From: Streptomyces sp. NBC_01788
GTDB taxonomy: Bacteria > Actinomycetota > Actinomycetes > Streptomycetales > Streptomycetaceae
Length of the DNA: 64,000 nucleotides
Assembly (NCBI RefSeq): GCF_035917575.1
Contig: NZ_CP109090.1
Span: forward strand, 6,324,001 to 6,388,000
Direction of reading: 5' to 3'
Part shown: positions 37,855 through 46,477 of the stretch, one piece after another
Layout: every line of letters begins with the position of its first letter
Numbering within the stretch: the first letter of the stretch is position 1
Position numbers and translations under genes: made by a program
Notes under the pieces: model-generated
What the model was told of the DNA's origin: nothing
Database searches by the model: none
The model's input: the letters and a program-made list of their open reading frames with translations, nothing else

Positions 37855-38730
37855 GCTTCCTGCTTACACCCACCGCTGGGGCACGGCAGCCCGGAAGGCT
37901 CGTCTCGGCGGGGCGCGAGACGGGTGGCCAGGACAAGCGGCAGAAGCGCGGCCGGCGCGCCGTTTCCCCAGGTGAGCGTGGCTACGGAGGTCAAGCATGA
38001 GGACGGTGAACAGCAGGGATCTTCGCGAAGCCGTCACGACCTGGGACGGCACGTAGTCGGGGTCGGCTCCGCGCGGGGGAGTTCACTGACTGCTTCTACG
38101 CGCCCCTTGGGCTCATTTGTCCAGATGAAGCGCTACGCGCAGAGGCGCTTGAAGGTGCTCGCACCCGGCCGGGCACGGAAGCGGACCTCATGTCCGGCGT
38201 CGTCGGTGAAGACGACTTCCCTCCCACGCCCTGGCAGGGGCCCCAGAGCACGCACCGGACGCCGCTCCTGGGTGAACTTCGGGAAAAATCACTTATGCCC
38301 GAGTAGTCCCCTCCGGCGTAGGGTGAAATCGGGTCGGCGCACGCTCATGTGCAATGGCCCGGAAGGGCGGCTCCGGCGGGTCTACGCCGGAGCCGTTGAC
38401 TTTGGCAGTGGCGCGTGATGACCGCGACGCGGGGCATCGCTTCCGAGCCTCCCCTCCTTGAGCACCGCGTTGGCCGAGCATCCCGGACTTGTCACCCGAT
38501 TCGGTCGGACGTCGTGCGGATCGACTTCTTACCGGTCGGGGACGAGACCGTCCGCCCGACGGTGCACGCGCCGCGCCGGCCAGGGCTCACGTACACGCAC
38601 GAGGGCGTCACCTCGGTTCTGAGGCTGGCCGAGGTCCGAGCGTTGGAGCGCCCCCGTCGTGCCCACCAAGGCCGGGTGGAGGGCCTGGAGAGCCGTCACG
38701 GCTTTCGAGAGCGGGAAGCGAGGCGGCTCT
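37855..38730. other. 876-base region without a supported gene
   Basis: No reading frame here has a convincing start, Shine-Dalgarno and protein pattern. A minus-strand stretch around 38150-38290 reads VVFTDDAGHEVRFRARPGAST and could be an old coding fragment. A strong hairpin lies at 38369-38394. The plus-strand frame 38415-38825 looks like a shadow. The region marks the change from core-type to patchy accessory DNA. Confidence 0.5.
38369..38394. terminator. Hairpin in gene-poor DNA
   Basis: A perfect 10-bp stem, GGCTCCGGCG with CGCCGGAGCC, and a six-base loop. No T-run follows. With no clear gene before it on either strand, its role as terminator is inferred from shape only. Confidence 0.4.
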
Positions 38731-38871
38731 TCACACCGCGTGTCGGTCGTACTCCGAGCGGACCACCGCCCGGACCGCCTGCGCCATACGTTCGACTTCG
38801 TGCTCCTCGATCGGTCCGTCGGTGAAGCACATGATCCAGACTCCGCGGTCGAGGGCCGCTTCGGCGGTCAC
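38731..38871 (-). CDS. Short orphan reading frame, possible gene fragment
   Basis: A 46-codon frame from GTG 38871, MTAEAALDRGVWIMCFTDG then PIEEHEVERMAQAVRAVVRSEYDRHAV. The codon third positions are mostly G/C, the helix-like second half is amphipathic, and a TGA stops the frame 12 bases upstream. I see no Shine-Dalgarno. It reads like the C-terminal end of a larger protein rather than a free gene. I do not recognise the family. Confidence 0.35.
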   Translation of the reverse strand: MTAEAALDRGVWIMCFTDGPIEEHEVERMAQAVRAVVRSEYDRHAV

Positions 38872-39045
38872 GAGGCCGAATCAGTGAAGCGGTCCGAAGC
38901 TGTGACGGTTCCCAATCCCCGGCCGTGAACCCCGTCCAACCCGGTTGGTGAGTCAGCCGGTTGGCGTGGAGGGGGACTGGTGACAGCCGGCACCTCCTGA
39001 CGGGCTGCTGAGGCACGTAAGTGACTTCGGGTCCGGGCAGGAGCG

Positions 39046-41328
39046 CTATACGTGGAAGGGCACGGTGGTGATGACGATTTTGGGGAGGGACCGCAGGGCG
39101 CGGCGCAGGCGTGGGGCGGTGCGGCTGTGGAGGAGTTGGTGGCGCCGGTGCCGGGTGATGATCTCCGGGAGGATCACCGTGAGGGTGAGGTCGGGGTGCT
39201 GCCGGTGCAGGGCCTCGATGTAGTGGACGAGAGGCGCCACGGTCGCCCGGTAGGGGGAGACCACGATCTCCAGCGGGAGATGGTCGCCCCACAACGTCCA
39301 GTAGGCGCGTACCCGTTCGGCCTCCTGAGGGGTGAGGCTGATGTGGAGGGCGAGCACGGGCTGGCGGAGGGAGGCCGCGTAGGCGAGGGCCCGCATGCCC
39401 GCGAGGTCGAGCGTCGCGAGGGCGACGACGGTGAGGTGGCGGATCTCCCCGGGCAGTTCCTCGTTCTCGCCGTTCGTCTCCGGCCGCGCCGCGTCCCGTC
39501 GCGGGGCGGGGGCCGTGTACGGCGCGGCGGGCTCCGTACCCGGCCCCACGGCGGTGTGCGCGGGCAGTTCGACGGTGTGCGGGCGCAGGCGCAGGCGTGC
39601 GCGGACGGTGGCGTAGTGGTGCCGGATCCGCAACGTCACGAGCAGGAACAGTCCGACGGCGACGATCGCCACCCACGCACCCGACGTGAACTTGCTGATG
39701 CCCGCGGTGACGAAGACGACGGCCGACAGGAGGCCGCCCAGGGCGTTCAGGAGCAGGCTCTTGCGCCAGTGCCGGTCGCGCAGCCGCCACCAGTGCACGA
39801 CCATGCCTGCCTGGGAGAGCGTGAAGGCGAGGAAGACACCGACCGCGTACAACGGGATCAGGGCCGCCGTCTGCCCGTCGAACGCCACGTAGACCAGGGT
39901 GGCGGCCACCGAGAGCAGGATGATTCCGTTGCTGTAGGCCAGCCGGTCGCCCAGCCGCATGAAGACCCGGGGCGCGTAGTCGTCGCGCGCCAGGAGGGAC
40001 AGGACGCGGGGGAAGTCGTTGTACGCCGTGTTCGCGGCGAGGAGGAGGACGGCCGCGGTGGCGGCCTGGACGAAGACGTACATCCACCCGGAGCCGAAGC
40101 CGAGGTGGGCCAGTTGGGAGAGCACCGTCTCCCGGGTACTGGGCACCACGCCGACGAGATGGGTCAGGACGACGATGCCGGCGAACATGGCGATGAGCAG
40201 TCCCACCATCCAGGTGAGCGTCGTACGGGCCTGGCGCCACTCCACGGGCTTGAACGCCGGTACCGCGTTGGAGATGGCCTCGATACCGGTCATCGCCGTG
40301 GCGCCGGACGAGAAAGCCCGCATGATCAGGAAGAGTCCCGCGCTCTCGGTGACCGTGACCGCCGGGGTGGGGCGCGGCCGGAAGTCCTGCCCTGCCGCGT
40401 GGACGAGTCCCGAGACGATGAGGGCGAACATGGCGATGATGAAGGCGTAGGTGGGGGCGGCGAAGAGGGCGCCCGCCTGCCGGATGCCGCGCAGGTTTCC
40501 GGCGAGGAGAACCACGATCACCCCGACGCCGATGGGCACGGTGTCGGGGGCCAGTGACGGGATCGCCGAGGTGATGGCCGCCACGCCCGAGGCGATCGAC
40601 ACCGCGACGGTGAGGACGTAGTCGGTCATCAGTCCCGCCGCAGCCACCAGACCGGCCACCTGTCCGAGGTTGTCGCCGGCCACGATGTACGAGCCGCCGC
40701 CGTGCGGGTAGGCGCGGATGGTCTGACGGTACGACAGCCCGACCGCCAGCATGAGGAACACGATCGCGCCGGAGACCGGGAACGAGTACGCCAGTCCGGC
40801 CGTTCCCGCGAGCACGAGGACCGCGAGCATGGCCTCGGGACCGTAGGCGACCGAGGAGAGCGCGTCGGCCGACAGCACGGGCAGAGCCACGAGCTTGCGC
40901 ATCCGCTCGGACACCAGGGCGGAACTCCTCAGCGGCACCCCAAGGACGAGTCGCCGCGCCCACTCCTCGGCACGACCCAGCCGACCACTGGGCGGTTCCT
41001 CTGTGTCGACCTGCTCGCCCGGCGAAGACGCCCCCAAGGGCGAAAGGGGAACCAGGCGCCCGAACCGGGCCGGCCGGAGCTGTGCCGCCGGGGGGAACGC
41101 GCCCAGGTCGGGGTCGACGGGCAGGGCGCGACGCCAGGTTTCGGGAGACGCCGACACCCGGCCCCAGGCACGGCCCACCCGGCGCAGGACGCGCAACTGT
41201 TCCTCGTCCAGTTCGGCCAGTTGCGCGGCGGGTCCGGGCGGCCCCGTCGACTCCTCGCGTCGACCACCATGTGTATCCGTCACGCCGCGCAGTGTGGTCG
41301 ATCGGCGGTCCCCGAGCGGCGATGACAT
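39046..41328 (-). CDS. APC-superfamily amino-acid permease with cytosolic C-terminal domain
   Basis: A 760-aa secondary transporter. A charged N-terminal region of about 140 residues precedes 12 membrane helices (about 145-590) with APC-type text: LSADALSSVAYGPEAMLAVLV, HGGGSYIVAGDNLGQVAGLVAAAGLMTDYVLTVAVSIASG, FSSGATAMTGIEAISNAVPAFKP. The last about 150 residues are soluble (HLTVVALATLDLAGMRALAYAASL...LHISLTPQEAERVR) and look like a USP/regulatory fold. The start is uncertain: ATG 41328 has no good Shine-Dalgarno and GTG 41283 (VTDTHGG) is an alternative. The transported amino acid or cation is unknown. Confidence 0.85.
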   Translation of the reverse strand: MSSPLGDRRSTTLRGVTDTHGGRREESTGPPGPAAQLAELDEEQLRVLRRVGRAWGRVSASPETWRRALPVDPDLGAFPPAAQLRPARFGRLVPLSPLGASSPGEQVDTEEPPSGRLGRAEEWARRLVLGVPLRSSALVSERMRKLVALPVLSADALSSVAYGPEAMLAVLVLAGTAGLAYSFPVSGAIVFLMLAVGLSYRQTIRAYPHGGGSYIVAGDNLGQVAGLVAAAGLMTDYVLTVAVSIASGVAAITSAIPSLAPDTVPIGVGVIVVLLAGNLRGIRQAGALFAAPTYAFIIAMFALIVSGLVHAAGQDFRPRPTPAVTVTESAGLFLIMRAFSSGATAMTGIEAISNAVPAFKPVEWRQARTTLTWMVGLLIAMFAGIVVLTHLVGVVPSTRETVLSQLAHLGFGSGWMYVFVQAATAAVLLLAANTAYNDFPRVLSLLARDDYAPRVFMRLGDRLAYSNGIILLSVAATLVYVAFDGQTAALIPLYAVGVFLAFTLSQAGMVVHWWRLRDRHWRKSLLLNALGGLLSAVVFVTAGISKFTSGAWVAIVAVGLFLLVTLRIRHHYATVRARLRLRPHTVELPAHTAVGPGTEPAAPYTAPAPRRDAARPETNGENEELPGEIRHLTVVALATLDLAGMRALAYAASLRQPVLALHISLTPQEAERVRAYWTLWGDHLPLEIVVSPYRATVAPLVHYIEALHRQHPDLTLTVILPEIITRHRRHQLLHSRTAPRLRRALRSLPKIVITTVPFHV

Positions 41329-41849
41329 GCCGGTCCGACATGCGAGACTGTCTCCCTTGAAATGAATCCGGCAGGTCGCGGAAGGCAGGCTGAGCCGCGG
41401 GCGCGGGAGCAGCGCTCCGCGCCCGCGGCACGTGTGGCGTTCAAAGTGTGTCGTCTTCCAGGCCGACTGTGCCGGACCGAGCCATGGCCGTCTCTTTCAG
41501 GGCGGCCCGCCCGTTTCCCGGCGGTGCCGAAAGGGGCCGGCCGTCCCAAGGGTGGCCCCGGTCGCCGGTAGTACGCTGGAAACACCGAGGGCATTCCGCA
41601 CGTCAGCGGCCCTGTTGGCGTCGTCGTCGGGAGCAGGAGAACGGGTGCCCGCACATTGCACCTGGATGAAGGTTTACGCCATGAACGACCTTTTCCATAC
41701 GCCCGGACGACGTGTGGCGTCATGCGGGACATCCGGTCCGTGAACCACGGCCGCTGACCGCCGTACAGGACCGTACGAAATCCTGGGAGTACGAGGGCAG
41801 TGCGGGCCCTGACCTGCAACGCGGGCGGCCGGGGCGCAGGAGGGACCGG
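41329..41849. other. 521-base divergent intergenic region with hairpin
   Basis: Between the APC permease and the NfeD-like gene. A long GC hairpin with one bulge lies at 41394-41429 (arms GCCGCGGGCGCGG / CGCGCCCGCGGC). Downstream of it, about 41560-41720, is a less GC-rich stretch that may carry the promoter of the NfeD/flotillin pair. I find no supported gene. Confidence 0.45.
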
Positions 41850-42077
41850 ATGACCGACCGAGAAGACGACGAAGACCAGAGCCCTGTGGGGGCGATCGGC
41901 CGGGTGACCGTGTCCATCCCTCCGGGCGGCCCGGGGGAAGTGCTCGTGGCGGTACGGGGCGGGACCGAGGCATTCGCCGCGTGGTCGCGGCATCCCATAC
42001 CCAAGCACGAGCGCGTCATTGTCGTGGACCGCACCTCGGCCCGCTCCGTGGTCGTGGAGCACTTTCCCGACCCGTGA
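41850..42077 (+). CDS. NfeD-like OB-fold mini-protein
   Basis: A 75-aa protein whose core GRVTVSIPPGGPGEVLVAVRGG...HPIPKHERVIVVDRTSARSVVVEHF follows the pattern of the NfeD C-terminal OB fold (G-x-V, P-x-G-x-V, a-x-s-x-x-I-P-K-x-x-x-V-x-V-V). The membrane and protease parts of full NfeD proteins are missing. ATG 41850 has GGAGGG 6 bases upstream. It lies 41 bases before an SPFH/flotillin gene, and NfeD proteins typically pair with flotillins (as in Bacillus YuaF-FloT). That pairing supports the call. Confidence 0.7.
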   Translation: MTDREDDEDQSPVGAIGRVTVSIPPGGPGEVLVAVRGGTEAFAAWSRHPIPKHERVIVVDRTSARSVVVEHFPDP

Positions 42078-42118
42078 ATCACGATTTCCGTGAATCACGA
42101 TCCCGACAGGAGAATTCC

Positions 42119-43309
42119 ATGCTGTTCTGGCACGTTCCCGCCCCCGACCAGGCAATGCTCATTTCCGGGTCGAAACGCCGGGCGGAGGACACGCAATTCC
42201 GGATCGTCACCGGTCACGGAAGCTTCGTCTTCCCCGTCAAACAGAAGGCCCGCTTGCTGTCCCTCGCGCTGCGCGAGGCCGAGATCACCGAGGACTGCGT
42301 GACGCAGCAGGGCATTCGCCTCAGGGCCCGAGCCGTCGCGGTGTTCAAAGTGGGTGACGACCCTGCTTCCATAGCCAACGCGGCCCGCCGTTTCCTGGCG
42401 GAACAGAACGCCATGGAGGAACTCGTGGGCCGGATCTTCGCCGGACACCTGCGCTCCATCATCGGCGGGCTGACGGTCGAACAGATCATCCGCGAACGTG
42501 ATCGCGTCGCGCAGGAGGTCAAGGAAGCGAGCCACACAGAGATGGAGAAGCTGGGCATCGTCGTCGACGCCTTGCAGATACAGGAGATCGAGGACGTCTC
42601 CGGGTACATCGACAACCTGGCCGCCCCGCACGCCGCCGCCGTCGCCAGCCAGGCACGCATCGCGCAGGCCAAGGCCGACCAGGAAGCCGCCGAACGCGAA
42701 CAGCAGGCCGCGGCGCTGAAAGCCGAGTACGAACGGGACACCGCCATCAAGCGTGCGGGGTTCCTCGCCGAGACCGAGCAGTCCAACGCCCGCGCCGCGC
42801 AAGCCGGTCCGCTCGCCCAGGCGAGGGCCACCCAGGAGGTCACAGAGGAGCAGACCGCCCTGGCCAGGCGCCAGGCAGCGCTGGCTGCGCAGCGGCTGGA
42901 AGCGGAGGTGCGGCGCCCCGCCGACGCTGAGGCCTACCGCCAGCGCACCCTCGCCGAAGCCCACCGTGATCAGGCCAAGTTCGAAGCGGACGGCGCCGCC
43001 TACACCGAGCGGACCATCGCGCAGGCACAGGCCGACGCCAACAACGCCCGTGCCGCCTCTCTCAGGGACGGCAACCAGGAACTGATCGCGGCCAACCGTG
43101 TCGTGGAAAACCTGCCCGCCCTCGCAGACGCCGCGGCCCGCGGTCTCGCGGGCGCCACCCTCACCGTCCTCAATGGCGCGACAGGGGTCAGCGAGGTGGC
43201 ATCGGGGATCGTCGGCCAGGGCATGGCGATCCTCGACGCGCTCAAGAGGTCGACGACGATTCCACCTGGCGTGAACGGCGACCGGCCTCGGCCCGCCGAG
43301 AAGGCATGA
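42119..43309 (+). CDS. SPFH/band-7 flotillin-like protein
   Basis: A 396-aa flotillin-like scaffold. An SPFH domain (about 1-160: LFWHVPAPDQAMLISGSKRR, VTQQGIRLRARAVAVFKVGDDPASIANAARRFL, HLRSIIGGLTVEQIIRERDRVAQEV, LGIVVDALQIQEIEDVSGYIDNLA) is followed by a long Ala/Glu/Gln coiled coil (about 165-320, many AxA-E heptads such as AQAKADQEAAEREQQAAALKAEYE). Unlike most flotillins it begins directly with a short hydrophobic N-terminus without a clear hairpin. ATG 42119 follows AGGAG. A 12-base direct repeat GTGAATCACGAT (about 42075 and 42090) lies before it. Expected to organise membrane microdomains with the NfeD-like protein. Confidence 0.9.
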   Translation: MLFWHVPAPDQAMLISGSKRRAEDTQFRIVTGHGSFVFPVKQKARLLSLALREAEITEDCVTQQGIRLRARAVAVFKVGDDPASIANAARRFLAEQNAMEELVGRIFAGHLRSIIGGLTVEQIIRERDRVAQEVKEASHTEMEKLGIVVDALQIQEIEDVSGYIDNLAAPHAAAVASQARIAQAKADQEAAEREQQAAALKAEYERDTAIKRAGFLAETEQSNARAAQAGPLAQARATQEVTEEQTALARRQAALAAQRLEAEVRRPADAEAYRQRTLAEAHRDQAKFEADGAAYTERTIAQAQADANNARAASLRDGNQELIAANRVVENLPALADAAARGLAGATLTVLNGATGVSEVASGIVGQGMAILDALKRSTTIPPGVNGDRPRPAEKA

Positions 43310-43634
43310 ACGGCAAGCAGGCGATCCGCGCCTCGCGCCGCGCCGCCGCGGCGGCGCGCCGGGCGAGTCCCTCCTGGGGCTTTGCGGTGCTTTCCGCCTG
43401 GTCGACGAGGCGGGAGTGCCTGCTCCCGCCGGCGGTGGAGGTTGTCGCGGGCGGGGAGGAACGGCGATACCGAGGACGAAGTCGCCTTCGTCCGGAGCGG
43501 GGCAGCCTGCTCCTCGGGAATCGCCGCCTCTTCGGCCTGCGGTGTGAGCGCGGCCAGTGACTCGCCCAGCACGCCGAGCTTGAGCAGATCGTCCGCGTAC
43601 TGCGCTCGCAGCGGGAGCAAGCCGACGGCCCGGT
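43310..43634. other. 325-base gap with possible coding fragment
   Basis: A minus-strand stretch at about 43490-43620 reads LLPLRAQYADDLLKLGVLGE and onward to SLAALTPQAEEA with coding-like codons, but no start, Shine-Dalgarno or stop arrangement supports a gene. The plus-strand frame from 43306 looks spurious. Confidence 0.35.
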
Positions 43635-43877
43635 CTACCTGACCGGGCCCTCGTTTTCTCCTGGCTGTTCGTCAGGCATGTCCAGGATGGCCTCTCGGGT
43701 GTACCGAGGGCTCCCCGGGGGTTTGGACAGCGCCAGGCCCAGGGTCTGCACGATGCGCAGAGCGCAGTCCCGGATGGACTGATCGTCCTTCTCGGGCGCC
43801 GCCGTGCTCCTGATCTCGTCACACACTCGGCTGAACTGCTCAGCGCTGATCGTTTGCCGACTTACCGGTTGCGCCAT
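43635..43877 (-). CDS. Small hypothetical protein, 80 aa
   Basis: Starts MAQPVSRQTISAEQFSRVCD, continues EIRSTAAPEKDDQSIRDCAL and RIVQTLGLALSKPPGSPRYT. It has no membrane segment, and is predicted mostly helical and acidic at the end. ATG 43877 is behind AGGAGGAG at good spacing, which makes it a credible gene. I do not recognise the family. It stands alone between the flotillin gene and a TnpB relic. Confidence 0.6.
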   Translation of the reverse strand: MAQPVSRQTISAEQFSRVCDEIRSTAAPEKDDQSIRDCALRIVQTLGLALSKPPGSPRYTREAILDMPDEQPGENEGPVR

Positions 43878-44002
43878 GGTGCGCTCCTCCTGGAAGGGCG
43901 GGCCGTTCCACCCGCTCTTCCAGAAAGCGCTTAGCACACGGCAACGGCAACTGGAGAGAGCCGACGCGCGGGCGCTCGACCAGAGCCGCCGCACGCTGGT
44001 GA

Positions 44003-44407
44003 GAGAAGGCGGGGCGGTATTCCTCCAAGACCTGCTCCGGGTGCGGCGCGGTGAAAGCCGAGCTGCCGCTGCACATCCGGACGTGCGAGTGCGACGCCCG
44101 CGGCCTGGTCTGCGACCGGGACGACAACGCCGCGCTCAACCTCGCCGCACTCGCGGCAGTCGCGGTGACTGGTACCGGAGTGGCCGGAGACCAGGACACC
44201 GCCCCCGCGGTGTCGAAGCCTCGTGGAGCCAACCGTAAGACCCGCACCACCACCCACGGCCGCAGGGCCACGGGTGGCGGGCAGGTGGCGCAACCCTGTC
44301 GCAGCAGCGGCAGACAGAAGCGAGAGACCGTACTCAAGCCGAAACCCTCACGCTTTGATGTGACGGACCTTCCGGGCCGAAATACCCGGAATGCTGAGAG
44401 CCGCTGA
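44003..44407 (+). pseudogene. TnpB (IS605/IS607 OrfB) C-terminal relic
   Basis: From 44003 one frame reads KAGRYSSKTCSGCGAVKAEL, ...CDRDDNAALNLAALAAVAVT and GTGVAGDQDTAPAVSKPRGA: the zinc-ribbon and final RuvC segment (DRDxNAAxN) of Streptomyces TnpB-type proteins. The frame is cut by TGA at 44000, and everything before the zinc ribbon is missing. The second Cys pair is damaged (CDAR instead of CDAC), so the copy is dead. Confidence 0.8.
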
Positions 44408-44422
44408 GGCTCTGAGCAACGG

Positions 44423-44578
44423 TCACCAGTAGTGGCGTCGCCCTGCGACGGCGTGTCCCATCGCGCCGAGGACCCACAGGATGGCTCCGACGACCGCCAG
44501 GATGATCCCGATGGTCCACAGGATGGATATCCCGGTGACGAAGCCGACGACGAGCAGAATGACGCCCAGGATGATCAT
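44423..44578 (-). CDS. DUF6131-like two-helix membrane peptide
   Basis: A 51-aa membrane peptide: MIILGVILLVVGFVTGISIL then WTIGIILAVVGAILWVLGAM and a tail AVAGRRHYW. I know this pattern as DUF6131, common in Streptomyces. ATG 44578 follows GGGAG; the longer upstream reading lacks support. It lies 86 bases after the AmaP-like gene, on the same strand, so it may be the last gene of the alkaline-shock operon. Function unknown. Confidence 0.75.
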   Translation of the reverse strand: MIILGVILLVVGFVTGISILWTIGIILAVVGAILWVLGAMGHAVAGRRHYW

Positions 44579-44664
44579 GATTTCTCCCTTGGGGAGTAGT
44601 TGCCGGTTCCCCTGTGAACTGCGATGGGCCACAAGGGCGTGGACACGGGAATGCCGTCCCCTCC

Positions 44665-45273
44665 TCACTCCGCGCGGTGTGGTTTGTGGCGGGCGACCTG
44701 TAGGCGGACCTCGGTGGGCATGTCAGGGAAGCCAGTGGACCGGCGGGCGGTCCGGAGCGGGCCTTCGCAGAGGGCAGCGAGGGCGGCGCCCGGTGCCCTG
44801 TGAGGGGTGAGGGTGAGCCTGACACGGGTGCGGGGGTGGGCGGGCCGCCCGGTGATGCGTACGGCCGCGTGCTCGACTCCCGGCAGGGCACCGGCTTCGG
44901 CGGCGATCGCGTCGCTGAGTGCTCGGTCGCGCAGTTCGACGCCTTCCTGCGGAGGTGTGCCGCCGACGGACAGTCCTCCGGGGCGGCGCCGGCGCAGTTG
45001 GGCGAGCAGCCACCACAGGGCGACCAGGGCGACGAGGGCGAGGGCGGCGATGACGGCGGGCCACCACCACCAGCCCTGGCTGCTCCAGCGAGCCCGGTCG
45101 GCGGAGCCGAGCAGGACGTCGTCCGGGGTGGTCAGGGGCCAGCCGGCGGGCGGGGCCAGATCGTGTCGCCGGTAGACGTCGAACCCGGCGAAGAGGATCA
45201 GCAGGCCGCCGCCGAGCAGGACCAGTCCGGCGAGGGCCAGCAGGCTGCGGTTGAGTACGGGTCGCGGCGTCAT
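44665..45273 (-). CDS. AmaP-like alkaline-shock membrane anchor
   Basis: A 202-aa protein with two membrane helices (LALAGLVLLGGGLLILFAGF, about 11-31, and WWPAVIAALALVALVALWWLLAQ, about 70-92) and a C-terminal domain of about 105 residues. This fits the alkaline-shock response membrane anchor AmaP, which holds Asp23-type proteins at the membrane. ATG 45273 has GGAG upstream. It follows the DUF6286 gene by 30 bases in an operon with two Asp23-like genes. Confidence 0.8.
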   Translation of the reverse strand: MTPRPVLNRSLLALAGLVLLGGGLLILFAGFDVYRRHDLAPPAGWPLTTPDDVLLGSADRARWSSQGWWWWPAVIAALALVALVALWWLLAQLRRRRPGGLSVGGTPPQEGVELRDRALSDAIAAEAGALPGVEHAAVRITGRPAHPRTRVRLTLTPHRAPGAALAALCEGPLRTARRSTGFPDMPTEVRLQVARHKPHRAE

Positions 45274-45303
45274 GGTGCGGACTCCGGGTCTGGGGGTCTC
45301 CGG

Positions 45304-46011
45304 TCAGTTGGTGCGCTGCCGCACCCGTACGACGATGCGGGGAGGGCGGGCGAGGGCGAGCCGGTCGCGCTCCTCGTCGAGGACGGCGGTGAGGTCGTCC
45401 TTCACCTGTTGAGGGTCGCGGAAGCGGACGTCCGCGCGCGTTTTGACGCGGTGGCGGCGCACCCGGATGCGGGCTTTGCCGACCCCGGGTACCCGCATGG
45501 CGGCGTCGCGCAGTAGATCGGCGCTGCCATTGCGGTCCAGGGAGGCGCGCAGCCGGGGCGAGGGGGAGCGCAGGGGCAGCCAGTGACGTAGGCCGGGGGT
45601 GAGGGCCAGGACGATCAGCCAGACGCCGACGGCGGCGGCCACGGCGGCTCCCGTGAGCATCCACACGTCGTCCACGGGGCGGGTGGCCAGTGCGTCGGTC
45701 AGGTGCCGTCGCCAGGCTGCCGCGGGGCGTCCCGCCCGCACGGCGACGACGTCGACCAGCGCGGCGACCGCCGCCACGAGGATCACCGAGGCTACGAGCG
45801 TGGCCGGAAGGCGGCGCGCGGACCACGGGCGGTGGGTCCGGTGCCCTCTGTCGCCTTCGCCGGCCGTCGGGTTCGGCGGGGGCGCGTGGTGGTCGGGCGG
45901 ACCGGGCTCTGCGGGCTCCCTCGGCTGCTCGGGCTCCTTTGCCAGCGGCACCGCTGCACGGCGCGGAGGTGGCGCGGAGTCGCGGGCGGGAGGGTCCGGG
46001 TCGGGTGTCAT
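45304..46011 (-). CDS. DUF6286-like two-helix membrane protein
   Basis: A 235-aa protein: a Pro-rich cytosolic N-terminus (1-65), two membrane helices (ATLVASVILVAAVAALVDVV, about 71-90, and LTGAAVAAAVGVWLIVLAL, about 118-137), and a C-terminal domain with SADLLRDAAMRVPGVGKARI and RADVRFRDPQQVKDDLTAVL. I know this pattern as DUF6286, which accompanies Asp23 genes in actinomycetes. ATG 46011 follows AAGGAGGA. It is the middle gene of the alkaline-shock operon. Confidence 0.8.
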   Translation of the reverse strand: MTPDPDPPARDSAPPPRRAAVPLAKEPEQPREPAEPGPPDHHAPPPNPTAGEGDRGHRTHRPWSARRLPATLVASVILVAAVAALVDVVAVRAGRPAAAWRRHLTDALATRPVDDVWMLTGAAVAAAVGVWLIVLALTPGLRHWLPLRSPSPRLRASLDRNGSADLLRDAAMRVPGVGKARIRVRRHRVKTRADVRFRDPQQVKDDLTAVLDEERDRLALARPPRIVVRVRQRTN

Positions 46012-46063
46012 TCCGGTCCTCCTTCCTGCGTGATGGGCCCGGCGGTGCGGGCCGGGTGGCCGC

Positions 46064-46477
46064 TCACAGGACCCGCCCCCGGTTCGCGCCGGAGGCGGTC
46101 ACCAGCCGTCGGACGGTGAGGGTGACCTCTCCCACCAGCAAGCCGGTCAGCTGAGCCACCCGTTCGGCGACGTCCTGCTGGATCCGCTCGCAGACATGGG
46201 GGATGTCGGTGGGGTAGGGCAGCTCCATAGTCAGGTGCAGGCGGACCGATCCGCTCCGGACGGTGGCCGAGGCGCTGGGTGCCGCCGGTCCGCTCGGGTC
46301 GGGCGGGAGGGCGGCCCGCCGGGACTGGGCCGTGCGTGCGGCCTGGGTGGCGATACGGGCGACCACCCTGTCCGGGATGACGGTGGCGCCCCGCTCGGCC
46401 GGTGGCGGCAGGCCGGCGGCCCGCGCCGACGGGCCGGACCCTTCGCCGGGAGGCGGGGAGCTGGGCCGGGTCCTCAC
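46064..46477 (-). CDS. Asp23/Gls24-family protein, copy 1
   Basis: A 137-aa alkaline-shock-type protein: a short Pro-rich start, then ATVIPDRVVARIATQAARTA, SGSVRLHLTMELPYPTDIPH and a C-terminal VAQLTGLLVGEVTLTVRRLV, as in Asp23 family members. GTG 46477 overlaps the stop of the small membrane protein gene (GTGA), which decides the start against the much longer upstream frame. Predicted to sit at the membrane through the AmaP-like protein. Confidence 0.78.
   Translation of the reverse strand: MRTRPSSPPPGEGSGPSARAAGLPPPAERGATVIPDRVVARIATQAARTAQSRRAALPPDPSGPAAPSASATVRSGSVRLHLTMELPYPTDIPHVCERIQQDVAERVAQLTGLLVGEVTLTVRRLVTASGANRGRVL

Noticed and set aside
38415..38825. Plus-strand 136-codon frame in the gene-poor region
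   Set aside because: No Shine-Dalgarno, Arg/Pro-rich ending and overlap with a better-looking minus-strand frame.
41281..42155. Minus-strand frame across the NfeD-like gene
   Set aside because: It opposes a gene with a good Shine-Dalgarno and a recognisable OB pattern, and has no domain of its own.
43306..43634. Plus-strand 84-codon frame starting in the flotillin stop, and a coding-like minus-strand stretch
   Set aside because: Neither has a credible start; the minus-strand stretch drifts into Arg/Pro-rich shadow text.
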